Positions 47,624-55,746 of a stretch of DNA of 64,000 bases are shown in pieces (positions within the stretch are counted from its first letter, which is position 1; the number at the start of each line of letters is the position of its first letter). The translations under genes and the position numbers were made by a program. The notes under the pieces were generated by a model. The model saw only the letters and a list, made by a program, of their open reading frames with translations. It was not told where the DNA came from and made no database searches. Origin of the DNA: Muricoccus roseus. GTDB lineage: Bacteria; Pseudomonadota; Alphaproteobacteria; Acetobacterales; Acetobacteraceae. The stretch is taken from positions 1 to 64,000 of the forward strand of contig NZ_FQZF01000022.1 of the NCBI RefSeq assembly GCF_900141905.1. The letters run 5' to 3'.

Positions 47624-47998
47624 ATGCCGTCCTTTCCCCCCGATCCGCAATGGATCTCCGCCGCGGTGGAAACCCCGCTGATGGCCGTGCTGGCCTGGAT
47701 GCTGCACTCGCTCCGGCGCAGCATCACGCAGGCGCCGGATCCCGGCCTCTCCCCGCCGGTCCAGCCTCCATCGCGTCCCGACCTCACCCAGCACCAAGCC
47801 TCGCTGGAGCGCACGCGGGACGACCTGGCGGCGTTCAAGCTGGAGGTGGCCCGGACCTATGTGCCGCTCTCCCTCATCCGCGACGTGGATGGGCGCCTCA
47901 CCGCCCATCTCATCCGCATCGAGCAGAAGCTCGACGAAGCCACCCGTGCCGCCCACAGCACCGCCGCCCAGATGCGCGTGCTCGCCGAGGACCGCTGA
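47624..47998 (+). CDS. Hypothetical membrane-anchored coiled-coil protein, lysis-cassette position
   Basis: 124 residues with a strong AAGGAGG ribosome site. A short hydrophobic segment (AVETPLMAVLAWMLHSL, residues 13-30) may insert in the membrane. A Pro-rich linker follows, then a long amphipathic helix (RTRDDLAAFKLEVARTYVPL, RLTAHLIRIEQKLDEATRAA). Its place 3 bases before the endolysin and this build are compatible with a holin or spanin-like role, but there is no diagnostic motif. Confidence 0.6.
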   Translation: MPSFPPDPQWISAAVETPLMAVLAWMLHSLRRSITQAPDPGLSPPVQPPSRPDLTQHQASLERTRDDLAAFKLEVARTYVPLSLIRDVDGRLTAHLIRIEQKLDEATRAAHSTAAQMRVLAEDR

Positions 47999-48001
47999 TC
48001 C

Positions 48002-48511
48002 ATGAACTGCACCGAACTCCTCGCCCGCACGCTCTATGCGGAGGCGGGCACCCGGCCCGTGCGCGCGATCGAGGCCCTGGCGGCCCTGGCCGTGAACCGC
48101 GCGCGCGCTGCGATGCCACGCCCGGCCCGTATCCCCGGTGCCGCGCCCTTCGCGCCGGGCGGCCATGCCCGCCTGCCCGAGCCGGGCCTGCAGGAGATGA
48201 CGGCCGCCTGCCGCGACCCCTTCCTCTTCCCGAGCCGCAACCCGCGCCACCCGGCCCATGCGCTGCTGGCCGCGCCGCATCCGGGCGACCCGGCCCTCGC
48301 GGTCTGCCGCCGGGTGGCCGCCCGTGCCCTGGCGGGCGCGCTGGCGGACCCGACGCAGGGCGCCACCCACTGGCACCCCGCCGAATCCCTGCCGGCCTGG
48401 GCCGTGGCCCGGGAGGCGGTGGCCGAGATCGCCGGCCTCGTCTTCTACCGGCTGGAGATGGGGGAACGTCCGGCCAGCCCGGCCCCGCCCGTTCTGGTGG
48501 CTGCCGCCTGA
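48002..48511 (+). CDS. Cell-wall hydrolase (SleB-like), probable endolysin
   Basis: 169 residues of the SleB/CwlJ hydrolase type. It has the family opening LLARTLYAEAGTRPVRAIEA (catalytic Glu in YAEA), NRARAA, CRDPFLFPSRNP, then ARALAGALADPTQGATHWHP (DPTxGATHYH-like). It would cut peptidoglycan to release particles. There is no signal peptide, so it needs a holin or other route out. It is the last gene of the island. Confidence 0.82.
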   Translation: MNCTELLARTLYAEAGTRPVRAIEALAALAVNRARAAMPRPARIPGAAPFAPGGHARLPEPGLQEMTAACRDPFLFPSRNPRHPAHALLAAPHPGDPALAVCRRVAARALAGALADPTQGATHWHPAESLPAWAVAREAVAEIAGLVFYRLEMGERPASPAPPVLVAAA

Positions 48512-48579
48512 ACCGGCCTTCGCTGCTTCACGGGCGCGCGGCGGCGGATTAGCGTCCGGCAAAAGCGGGAGAAACGTCC

Positions 48580-49545
48580 ATGCGGCTCACCAGGCGTGCC
48601 GCGCTCGCGGCGCTGCCGGGCCTCGCCCTACCGGCCATCGCCCTGCCGGCCATGGCCCAGTCCTGGCCCAGCAAGCCGGTCCGGATCATCGTCCCCTACG
48701 CGCCTGGCGGGGGCACGGACATCCTCGCCCGTGCCCTGGCCGATGCCCTGCGCCCCGAACTGCCCCAGCCCGTGGTGGTGGAGAACCGGGCAGGGGCAGC
48801 GGGGGTGGTGGGCACGGAGCAGCTGATCCGCGCCGAGCCGGACGGGCACACGCTCACTGCTGTTGTCAGCACGCATGTGATGAACAAGTACACGCTGGAG
48901 CGCCTGCCCTACGACGCGCTGCGCGACGTCACCCCGGTCTCCATGCTCACCCGCAACACGATGGTCTGGGTGACGGGGGCGGGGCAGCCCTTCCGCAACC
49001 TGGCGGAGCTGCGCGCCCATGCCGCCGGCACGCCTCTCACCACCGGCTCCACCGAGGCGCTTTCGCAGTTCATCGGGCAGGAATTCGCCCGTCGCCTGAA
49101 GGTGGAGATCCCCGATGTCAGCTACCGCTCCGGCGGGCAGCTGATGACCGATATCGTGGCCGGCCACCTTCCCCTGGGCTGCACCAGCACGGCGAGCGTC
49201 ACCCCGCATATGAGCACGGGGCGGGTCCGCATTCTCGCCGTCTCCACCGCCACGCGCACCCCCTTCTTCCCGGATGTGCCCACCGCGCAGGAGCAGGGGC
49301 TGGCGGATTTCGACCTGGCCGGCTGGGTCGGCCTGCTCGGGCCACGCGGGATGGCCGCCGCCCTGGCGCGGCGAATCCACGAGCTGGTCTCCGGCGCCTT
49401 CGGGAACGAGGCCTTCCGTGCCCGCCTGACCACGCTCGGCATCGAGCCCGATCTGCGCGACCCCGATGGCCTGCGCGACGCCATGGAGCGCGAGGACCGG
49501 ATCTGGGCGGCCGCCAGCGCCGCCGGCCATCTCCAACGCCAGTAG
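48580..49545 (+). CDS. Bug-family (TctC-like) periplasmic solute-binding protein
   Basis: 321 residues with a twin-Arg-like N-terminus (MRLTRRAALAALPGLALPAI) and a cleavage site after PAMAQS. The Bug hallmark WPSKPVRIIVPYAPGGGTDI follows, then ENRAGAAGVVGTEQLIRAEP. Such proteins bind carboxylates or amides and normally serve tripartite tricarboxylate transporters; no tctA or tctB lies nearby. It is followed 14 bases later by an isocitrate-lyase-fold enzyme, suggesting a shared organic-acid substrate. Confidence 0.92.
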   Translation: MRLTRRAALAALPGLALPAIALPAMAQSWPSKPVRIIVPYAPGGGTDILARALADALRPELPQPVVVENRAGAAGVVGTEQLIRAEPDGHTLTAVVSTHVMNKYTLERLPYDALRDVTPVSMLTRNTMVWVTGAGQPFRNLAELRAHAAGTPLTTGSTEALSQFIGQEFARRLKVEIPDVSYRSGGQLMTDIVAGHLPLGCTSTASVTPHMSTGRVRILAVSTATRTPFFPDVPTAQEQGLADFDLAGWVGLLGPRGMAAALARRIHELVSGAFGNEAFRARLTTLGIEPDLRDPDGLRDAMEREDRIWAAASAAGHLQRQ

Positions 49546-49559
49546 TCCAGGACAACAGC

Positions 49560-50435
49560 ATGGCAAACCCCGCCCTCAAGGCCGCCTTCGACGCGAAGCG
49601 CTTCGTCGTCGCCCCCGGCATCTACGACGGCATCTCCGCCCGCGTCGCCGACGGCATGGGCTTCGACTGCCTGTATATGACGGGCTTCGGCACGGTCGCG
49701 TCCCATCTCGGCCTGCCGGATGCCGGCATCGCCACTTACACGGACATGGTGAACCGTGCCGGCCGCTTCGCGCAGATCACGCGCACGCCGATCATCGCCG
49801 ATGCCGACACCGGCTATGGCGGCCTGCTGAACGTGCGCCACACCGTCCTGGGCTATGAGGCCGCCGGCCTCTCCGGCATCCAGCTCGAGGACCAGGAGGT
49901 GCCGAAGAAGTGCGGCCATACGCCCGGCCGCCGCGTGATCCCGGCCGAGGAGATGGTGCTGAAGGTGAAGGTCGCCGCCGAGGCGCGGCGGGACCCCAAC
50001 TTCCTCATCGTCGCCCGCACCGACGCCCGCACCGGCCTGGGGCTGGAGGAGGCGATCCGCCGAGGCCGTCTCTATGCCGATGCGGGCGCCGACGTGGTCT
50101 TCATCGAGAGCCCGGAGAGCGAGGCGGAGATGGTGGAGATCGGCCGCGCCTTCTCGGACAAGCCTCTGCTGGCGAATTGCGTGGAGGGCGGGCGCACGCC
50201 CATCCTGCCGGCCAAGCGGCTGGAGGAGATCGGTTATGCCATCGCCATCTATCCGGCCCTGGGCTTCCTCGCCGCCGCCGCCGCCTATGAGCGCGCCTTC
50301 GCGCATCTGAAGGCCGAAGGCAGCAGCAACGGCCTGCCCGAGGGCGAGAGCTACGGCTTCGGCCGGATCTGCGAGCTGCTGGGCTTCCCCGAAGTCTGGG
50401 AGTTCGACCGGCGCTGGGCCGTGCTGGACAAGTAG
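49560..50435 (+). CDS. Isocitrate lyase/PEP mutase-family C-C lyase
   Basis: A 291-residue TIM-barrel enzyme of the ICL/PEPM superfamily. The Mg2+ site is in IIADADTGYGG, the catalytic Cys loop reads PKKCGHTPGRR, and the substrate loop is FLIVARTDARTGLGL. The KKCGH signature fits 2-methylisocitrate lyase, carboxyvinyl-carboxyphosphonate mutase-like or oxaloacetate-decarboxylase-type members; the length is that of short PrpB-like lyases. It cleaves or decarboxylates a di/tricarboxylate, possibly the one captured by the adjacent Bug receptor. Confidence 0.9.
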   Translation: MANPALKAAFDAKRFVVAPGIYDGISARVADGMGFDCLYMTGFGTVASHLGLPDAGIATYTDMVNRAGRFAQITRTPIIADADTGYGGLLNVRHTVLGYEAAGLSGIQLEDQEVPKKCGHTPGRRVIPAEEMVLKVKVAAEARRDPNFLIVARTDARTGLGLEEAIRRGRLYADAGADVVFIESPESEAEMVEIGRAFSDKPLLANCVEGGRTPILPAKRLEEIGYAIAIYPALGFLAAAAAYERAFAHLKAEGSSNGLPEGESYGFGRICELLGFPEVWEFDRRWAVLDK

Positions 50436-50479
50436 CGCGCCCGGGGGCATCGGGCCGGCGAGAGCCGGAAGGAGTGACC

Positions 50480-50848
50480 ATGCCCGATGCCCCGGAACCC
50501 CTGATCCACACGCTGATGCGGGGCGCCGACTGGCGCGCCGCGCAGGATGCCGGGGCCTATCACGGCAGCGCCGACGACCGGCGGGACGGCTTCCTCCACT
50601 TCTCCACCGCCGCCCAGCTGCGCGCGAGCGCCGCGAAGCACCGGGCCGGGGAACCCGACCTCTGGCTCGTCAGCGCCGAAAGCACGGCGCTGGGCGAGGC
50701 GCTGCGCTGGGAACCCGCCTCAGGCGGCAAGCGCCCCGGCCTCTTCCCCCATCTCTACGCATCCCTACCGCTCTCGGCCGTGCGCGGCGCGGTCTTCTTG
50801 CCGCTTGGCAGTGACGGGCTGCATCGCTTTCCGGACTGGGTGCCCTGA
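50480..50848 (+). CDS. DUF952 family protein
   Basis: A 122-residue DUF952 protein. The family pattern is visible: IHTLMRGADWRAAQDAGAYH, then DGFLHFSTAAQLRASAAKH, LWLVSAESTALGEALRWEPA, FPHLYASLPL and VRGAVFLPLGSDGLHRFPDW. The fold is related to ADP-ribosyl-transferase-like glutathione-S-transferase-associated domains, but no activity is established. The ATG at 50480 has GGAAGGAG 5 bases upstream. The structured repeat starts directly after its stop. Confidence 0.87.
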   Translation: MPDAPEPLIHTLMRGADWRAAQDAGAYHGSADDRRDGFLHFSTAAQLRASAAKHRAGEPDLWLVSAESTALGEALRWEPASGGKRPGLFPHLYASLPLSAVRGAVFLPLGSDGLHRFPDWVP

Positions 50849-51083
50849 GAGGGCTCCGCCCTCATCCGCCAAGGGCCTGAGGCCCTTGGAACCCCATCGG
50901 ACTGCCGTGGATGCCCCGGATCGAAGGGGTCTCTGGTTGAAGGTGACTCTCCTGCCTTTGCAGTCGCCTAAGGTCATGGACCTCAGGCGCGCCGTCAGCC
51001 CCGTGATTCCAAACTTGAAGAAAAAGAAGAAGGTGAGGGGTCCGGGGAGAGGAAGAATTCCTTCTTCCTCTCCCCGGGACTGA
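50849..51083. repeat. Multi-hairpin dispersed repeat, copy 1
   Basis: This stretch matches 55503-55737 over its whole length in the same orientation. It has four hairpins in order: GAGGGC-TCC-GCCCTC (50849); CCAAGGGCCT/AGGCCCTTGG (around 50869-50889); an AGGTC/GACCT stem near 50970-50986; and a 16-bp stem CCGGGGAGAGGAAGAA (51042-51057) with TTCTTCCTCTCCCCGG (51062-51077). Just before the last is an A-rich AAGAAAAAGAAGAAGG tract. It fills the gap between DUF952 and the convergent EamA gene. No transposase is inside. Confidence 0.85.
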
Positions 51084-51111
51084 CCAACAGACCAGGAACC
51101 GCCCCCAACCC

Positions 51112-51936
51112 TCAGCCCGTGCGCCGCTGCGCCATGATTCCCGCGAAGGTCACCACCCCCGCGCCCACCCAGACCAGAAGGGGCGGCCACACCCCCCAGA
51201 CCGTCACATCCGCGATCACCGCGAAGACCAGGGCGGAGAATTCCAGCGGCGCCAGCCGTCCGGCGCTGGCATGCCGGAAGGCTGAGGCGAGGCAGAGCGT
51301 GGCCCCGCCCGCCAGCACGCCGTTGGCCGAAAGCGCCGCCGCATCGCCCCAGGATGGGGTGACCCATTCCGTCGCGGCCCAGGGCAGCAAGGCGGGAAGG
51401 GCGGGTACCGCGCTCCAGAAGATCACGCGCGCCATGCCGGGTTCGTCCCGCAGGCTGCGGTTCATCACCAGCACCATGGCGTGGCAGAAGCTGCCCATCA
51501 GCCCCCAGGCATAGGCGGCCCAGGCGCCGCCCGCGGACAGTCCGGGCGAGAGGGCGACCAGCACCCCCAGGAAGCCCACGCCGCACCAGATCCAGGCGGT
51601 CGCGGCAACCGGTTCCTTCAGCAGCACCCGGAACAGGGCGAGCAGCATGAAGGGTGCCGTGAAATAGACGAGGTAGCCCTCCGCCAAGGGCAATTCGCGG
51701 AGGGAGAGGAAGAAGCCCGCGCCCGAGCCGACCATGAAGGCCGAGCGCAGCAGCTGGGCCCAGGGCCGCCGCGTGGCGACGCCGCCGCCTGCCCGCGGCC
51801 GTGCCAGCCGGGCCGCGCCCAGAAGCGCGAGCAGCACGGCGTAGCGGAAGGCGAGTACCTGGCTGACGTGATAGCCGCCGGACAGCACCTTCGAATTCGC
51901 GTCGAGCACCGCGAAAAGCGCGAGCGCGGCCAGCAT
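51112..51936 (-). CDS. EamA/DMT-family transporter
   Basis: A 274-residue membrane protein with about ten helices in two EamA repeats. The first helix is LMLAALALFAVLDANSKVLS (a DANSK motif frequent in alphaproteobacterial members), and the end is VWVGAGVVTFAGIMAQRRTG. A TTG start at 51954 with GGGAGG upstream would add six residues (LRGPLL) and is quite possible. The substrate is unknown. Its promoter region is shared with divergent pyrD. Confidence 0.85.
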   Translation of the reverse strand: MLAALALFAVLDANSKVLSGGYHVSQVLAFRYAVLLALLGAARLARPRAGGGVATRRPWAQLLRSAFMVGSGAGFFLSLRELPLAEGYLVYFTAPFMLLALFRVLLKEPVAATAWIWCGVGFLGVLVALSPGLSAGGAWAAYAWGLMGSFCHAMVLVMNRSLRDEPGMARVIFWSAVPALPALLPWAATEWVTPSWGDAAALSANGVLAGGATLCLASAFRHASAGRLAPLEFSALVFAVIADVTVWGVWPPLLVWVGAGVVTFAGIMAQRRTG

Positions 51937-52080
51937 CAGCAATGGTCCGCGCAACGGTGCCACCTCCCGAGGGATTCCCCCTCGCCGCTTCTCCCGTCCT
52001 GCCGATGCGCCGTCAACGCGGCGCGGGGGAGGGCAGCACCCCCTGGCCCTTCTCGCCGCACTGCGGCACAACCGGCGGCC

Positions 52081-53139
52081 ATGCGCGCCGCCCTCGCCTC
52101 CGCCCTGATGCCCCTCATCCGGGGGCTCGATCCGGAAACGGCCCATGACCTGTCGCTGCGCGCGCTGAACTGGGGCCTGGCCGGGCAGGACCGCTCCCAG
52201 GACGATTCGCTGCTGGCGCTGCATGCGCTCGGGCTCGACTTCCGCAACCCGATCGGCCTCGCCGCCGGATTCGACAAGAACGCGGTGGCGGTGCTGCCCC
52301 TGATGCGCCTCGGCTTCGGCTTCGTGGAGGCCGGCACCATCACGCTGCGCCCGCAGCCCGGCAATCCGAAGCCGCGCCTGTTTCGCCTTGAGGAGGACCG
52401 GGCGGTCATCAACCGCTTCGGCTTCAACAATGCGGGCATCGAAGCCTATGTGGCGAAGCTGGCCGCCCTGCCTCGGCCGCTGCCCGCCGTGCTCGGCGCC
52501 AATATTGGCATCAACAAGGACAGCCAGACGCCGGAGGCCGACTACCCCGCCCTCTACACTCGCGTGGCGCCCCTGGCCGATTACGTGACCATCAACGTCT
52601 CCTCCCCCAACACGCCGGGGCTGCGGGATCTGCAGGGCGAGGCGCGGCTGGCCGCGATCCTGGATGCCACCCTCGCTGCCCGGGCCGAGCGGAAGAAGCG
52701 CCCGCCCGTGCTGGTGAAGATCGCCCCCGACCTCGCCGATGCGGCGGTGGAGGCCATCGTGCAGACCTGCCTGGACCGCGACGTGGCGGGGCTCATCATC
52801 TCCAACACCACCATCGCCCGGCCGGACAGCCTCCGCTCCCCGCACAAGGCGGAGACGGGCGGCCTGTCCGGGCGGCCACTCTTCACCCCCTCCACCGAAC
52901 TGCTGCGGCGGGTCCATCGCCTGTCCCGCGGCCGGCTGACGCTGATCGGCGCCGGTGGCGTGGAGAGCGGCGAGACCGCCTATGCCAAGATCAAGGCCGG
53001 CGCCTCCCTCGTGCAGACCTATGCGGGCTTCGCCTATGCCGGCCCGGCCCTCATCCCCCGGATCAAGCGCGAGCTCGCCGAACTGCTGCGGCGGGACGGC
53101 GTGAAGAACCTGTCCGACGCTATCGGAGCCGAAGCCTGA
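52081..53139 (+). CDS. pyrD: Dihydroorotate dehydrogenase (quinone)
   Basis: A 352-residue class 2 DHODH that oxidises dihydroorotate and passes electrons to ubiquinone at the inner membrane, the fourth step of pyrimidine synthesis. The N-terminal helical extension (residues 1-40) is the membrane/quinone part. The FMN barrel has GLAAGFDKNAVAV, VEAGTITLRPQPGNPKPRLF, the catalytic Ser in NVSSPNTPGLRDLQ and IGAGGVESGETAYAKIKAGA. It is coupled to the next gene by TGATG. Confidence 0.96.
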   Translation: MRAALASALMPLIRGLDPETAHDLSLRALNWGLAGQDRSQDDSLLALHALGLDFRNPIGLAAGFDKNAVAVLPLMRLGFGFVEAGTITLRPQPGNPKPRLFRLEEDRAVINRFGFNNAGIEAYVAKLAALPRPLPAVLGANIGINKDSQTPEADYPALYTRVAPLADYVTINVSSPNTPGLRDLQGEARLAAILDATLAARAERKKRPPVLVKIAPDLADAAVEAIVQTCLDRDVAGLIISNTTIARPDSLRSPHKAETGGLSGRPLFTPSTELLRRVHRLSRGRLTLIGAGGVESGETAYAKIKAGASLVQTYAGFAYAGPALIPRIKRELAELLRRDGVKNLSDAIGAEA

Positions 53140-53996
53140 TGCAGATCCTCGACAGCGTCGCCCCGCTCGCGGAGCGCTATCGCGGCTTCGTGCTCGACCT
53201 CTGGGGCGTGGTGCATGACGGGCAGGCGGCCTTTCCCGGGGTGGCCGATGCGCTGGCCCGGATGAAGGCGACGGGAGCGAAGATCGTCTTCCTCTCCAAC
53301 GCCCCGCGCCGCTCGCATGTGGTCGAGCGCCAGCTCACCGGCTTCGGCATCGACCGCGCCCTCTACGACGCCGCCATGACGAGCGGCGAGATCACCTGGC
53401 GCCTGCTGCGGGACCGCACCCACCCCTTCGTGCGGGATCTCGGTCCCCGCGCCCTGCATATCGGCAAGCCCGACGACCGCTCCGTGGTCGAGGATCTCGG
53501 GATCACCCTGACCGACCGGGCCGAGGAGGCGGACTGGGTGCTCAACACCGGCCCCGACCCGGATCGCGGCGTGCAGACGGTGGATCCCTATGAGGGCCAG
53601 CTCCGCGCCGCTCTGGCGCGGGAGCTGCCGATGCTCTGCGTGAACCCGGACCGCCGGGTGGTGGTGGGCGGGCGCCTGATCATCTGCGCCGGCGCCCTGT
53701 CCGAGCGCTATGCCGAACTCGGCGGCCGCACGCTGGAGATCGGCAAGCCCGACCCGGAGGCCTATGAGCCCGTGATGGCGCTGCTGGACCTGCCCCGCGG
53801 CCAATGCGTCGCCATCGGCGACAGCCCCCATACGGATCTGGCGGGCGCCCAGGCGGCGGGGCTGGATGCGGTCTGGGCCCTGGGCGGCCTGGCTGCCGAG
53901 GAAGGGCTCGCCGAGGCCGATCCCGCCACCCTCGCCGCCCGCGCCACGGCCGAGGGCGTCGCCCCCGTGGCCGCGCTGCGCGGGCTGCGCTGGTAG
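53139..53996 (+). CDS. HAD-superfamily hydrolase, TIGR01459 type
   Basis: A 285-residue HAD subclass IIA phosphatase. Motif I is VLDLWGVVHDG, with Asp as nucleophile and Trp where the second Asp usually stands, as is normal for this alphaproteobacterial group. Motif II is FLSNAPRRS, motif III the Lys in IGKPDPEAYEPV and motif IV AIGDSPHTDLAGAQAAGLD. The substrate is unknown; relatives act on sugar or glycerol phosphates. It is translationally coupled to pyrD. Confidence 0.9.
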   Translation: MQILDSVAPLAERYRGFVLDLWGVVHDGQAAFPGVADALARMKATGAKIVFLSNAPRRSHVVERQLTGFGIDRALYDAAMTSGEITWRLLRDRTHPFVRDLGPRALHIGKPDDRSVVEDLGITLTDRAEEADWVLNTGPDPDRGVQTVDPYEGQLRAALARELPMLCVNPDRRVVVGGRLIICAGALSERYAELGGRTLEIGKPDPEAYEPVMALLDLPRGQCVAIGDSPHTDLAGAQAAGLDAVWALGGLAAEEGLAEADPATLAARATAEGVAPVAALRGLRW

Positions 53997-54007
53997 GGGC
54001 GCGGCGC

Positions 54008-55186
54008 GTGATCCCGCCGGGGCCGCCCCGCCCGGCCATGTGGCTGCTGGTGGTGATGACGGGGCTCGGCCCCTTCTCCATGCAGATCCTCATCCCGGCC
54101 CTGCCGCGCATGGCGGTGGATCTCGGCGTGCCCTATGGCATCGCGCAGCTCACCCTCACCCTCTACCTGATCGGGGTCGCCCTCGGTCAGCTCCTCTACG
54201 GGCCGCTGGCGGACCGCTTCGGGCGGCGGCCGGTCATGCTCGGGGCGCTCGCGCTCTATCTCGTCGCCTCCGCCCTCTCGGCCTTCGCGCCCTCCATGGC
54301 TTGGCTGGGCATCGGGCGGGTGGCGCAGGCCATGGGCGCCTGCTCCGGCATGGTGCTCGGCCGCGCCATCATCCGCGACGTCTGGCCGCGGGACCAGGCG
54401 GCGAGCCGGATCGGCTATGTCGTCATGGCCATGACCCTGGCGCCGATGCTCGCCCCCATGGTCGGCGCCCTCATCGAGGAGCGTTTCGGCTGGCGATCCT
54501 CCATGGTCGCCTGCCTCCTCTTCGGCGCGCCGCTCCTCCTCGCCGTCTGGCTGCGCCTGCCGGAAACCCTGCGCGAGCCGCAGCCGCTGCCGGGGCTGCG
54601 GGGCATGGGGCTGGCCCACATGTCCCTGCTGCGCCTGCCCGCCTTCCGTTGGATCGCGGCGGTCGGAGCCGCCTCCACCGGCGTGTTTTTCGCCTTCATG
54701 GCCGGCGCGCCGCGCGTGGCCGAGGCCATGGGCCATACGCCGCGTGACTACGCCACCGCCTTCCTCGCCATCTCCGTCTGCTTCGCCGGGGGCTCCTGGA
54801 TGGCCGGCCGGTTCTCCGCGCGCATGGGCCTGGCGCGGATGCTCTCGGCGGGGCTCTGGATCATCATCCTCGGCTCCGGCGTCATGCTCGCGGTCCAGCT
54901 CTTCCTCCCGCACAGCCTGATGGGCTTCTTCCTGCCCATGGCCCTGGTCGCGCTCGGCAACGGCATCAGCCTGCCCAATGCCGTCGCGGCCGCGATCAGC
55001 GTTCGCCCGGAACGCGCGGGCACCGCCTCCGGCCTGCTCGGCGCCATGCAGATGGGCTTCGGCGCCCTGATGACGCTGGTGAACGGCGCCTTCGAAACCG
55101 GCGCCGGGGTGGCCAGCGCACTGGTCATGGCCGGGTGCGGCATCGCCTCCTCCGTGGCGCTACGCGGGGCGCGCCGCCACCTCTAA
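54008..55186 (+). CDS. Bcr/CflA-family multidrug efflux MFS transporter
   Basis: A 392-residue, 12-helix major-facilitator protein. It has motif A GPLADRFGRRPVML between helices 2 and 3 and the Bcr/CflA pattern MQILIPALPRMAVDLGVPYG. Motif C-like GRAIIRDVWPRDQAASRIGY follows. It exports drugs or metabolites by proton antiport. The GTG at 54008 was chosen; an ATG at 54038 (MWLLVVMTG) is an alternative right before the first helix. Confidence 0.87.
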   Translation: MIPPGPPRPAMWLLVVMTGLGPFSMQILIPALPRMAVDLGVPYGIAQLTLTLYLIGVALGQLLYGPLADRFGRRPVMLGALALYLVASALSAFAPSMAWLGIGRVAQAMGACSGMVLGRAIIRDVWPRDQAASRIGYVVMAMTLAPMLAPMVGALIEERFGWRSSMVACLLFGAPLLLAVWLRLPETLREPQPLPGLRGMGLAHMSLLRLPAFRWIAAVGAASTGVFFAFMAGAPRVAEAMGHTPRDYATAFLAISVCFAGGSWMAGRFSARMGLARMLSAGLWIIILGSGVMLAVQLFLPHSLMGFFLPMALVALGNGISLPNAVAAAISVRPERAGTASGLLGAMQMGFGALMTLVNGAFETGAGVASALVMAGCGIASSVALRGARRHL

Positions 55187-55193
55187 GGCAAGC

Positions 55194-55397
55194 TCAGCGG
55201 CGGTTCGGATCCACCCGGTCGCCCACCCAGTTCCCGGCCCGCCCCAGCGCCGCGCCCGTGTCGCGTGCGGCGCCCCCCAGGGCCTCCCCGGTGCGCTCCG
55301 CGGCACGGTCCACCGAACGCCCCGCCCGCTCGGCCGGGCCCTCGGCGGCGTTGCAACCGGCCAGGGCAAGCAGCAACAGGGTGGTGATCCGGGTCAT
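55194..55397 (-). CDS. Small lipoprotein
   Basis: 67 residues. The signal peptide TRITTLLLLALAGC ends in a lipobox (LAGC; Cys15), so the mature protein would be lipid-anchored. The rest is a hydrophilic, Ala/Gly/Arg-rich stretch with repeat-like units (GRSVDRAAERTGEALG, RDTGAALGRAGN), as in entericidin-like or YtxH-like peptides. The function is unknown. It converges with the MFS gene (7-base gap). Confidence 0.75.
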   Translation of the reverse strand: MTRITTLLLLALAGCNAAEGPAERAGRSVDRAAERTGEALGGAARDTGAALGRAGNWVGDRVDPNRR

Positions 55398-55502
55398 CGG
55401 GCGCTCCTCCGTACCGCCGGCGCAGGATGCCTCCGGAAGCAGGCCCCCCGCCAGATGCCGGGCCGGGGCGTCCTGTCATTCCACCATGGTTAGGGGGGCA
55501 CG

Positions 55503-55737
55503 AAGGGCTCCGCCCTTCACCCGCCAAGGGCCTGAGGCCCTTGGAACCCCATCGGACTACCGTGGATACCCTGATCGAAGGGGGCGCTGATTGAGGGGGA
55601 TTGATCCTGCCCTTGCAGTCGCCTGAGGTCGTCGACCTCAGGCGCACCGCCAGCCAAGTGATTCCAGGCTTAAAGAAAAAGAAGAAGGTGAGGGGCCCGG
55701 GGAGAGGAAGAATTCCTTCTTCCTCTCCCCGGGACAG
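55503..55737. repeat. Multi-hairpin dispersed repeat, copy 2
   Basis: Second copy of the element at 50849-51083, same orientation. The first hairpin is GAAGGGC-TCC-GCCCTTC: relative to copy 1 both arms gained one base, so pairing is kept. CCAAGGGCCT/AGGCCCTTGG is unchanged. TGAGGTC-GTC-GACCTCA is a perfect stem here. The last hairpin is 17 bp (55696-55712 with 55717-55733). The element ends about 10 bases from the stop of the GH8 gene and fills the gap after the small lipoprotein gene. Confidence 0.85.
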
Positions 55738-55746
55738 ACCATCAGA

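Larger units (their letters stand above)
35269..48511 (+). mobile_element. T7-order podovirus structural island (defective prophage or domesticated particle locus)
   Basis: Fourteen plus-strand genes and one minus-strand gene form a late-gene module. The order is portal, scaffold, capsid, tail tubular A, tail tubular B, gp14-like, tailspike, terminase small, terminase large, two unknown genes and endolysin, as in T7 (8-9-10-11-12-14-17-18-19). All frames are open and GC content resembles the host. No integrase, RNA or DNA polymerase, primase, holin of known type, or large ejection proteins (gp15, gp16) were found, and no att repeats were seen. A LexA/CI-like repressor lies at the left edge. 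Confidence 0.8.

Noticed and set aside
53139-53996. Loss of a catalytic Asp in the HAD hydrolase (DLW instead of DxD)
   Set aside because: The Trp at that place is normal for the TIGR01459 subgroup, so it is not a defect.
50849-55737. The two repeat copies as ends of a composite transposon carrying pyrD and neighbours
   Set aside because: The copies are direct, have no transposase and no terminal inverted repeats, and pyrD with its partner gene looks like resident chromosomal DNA.
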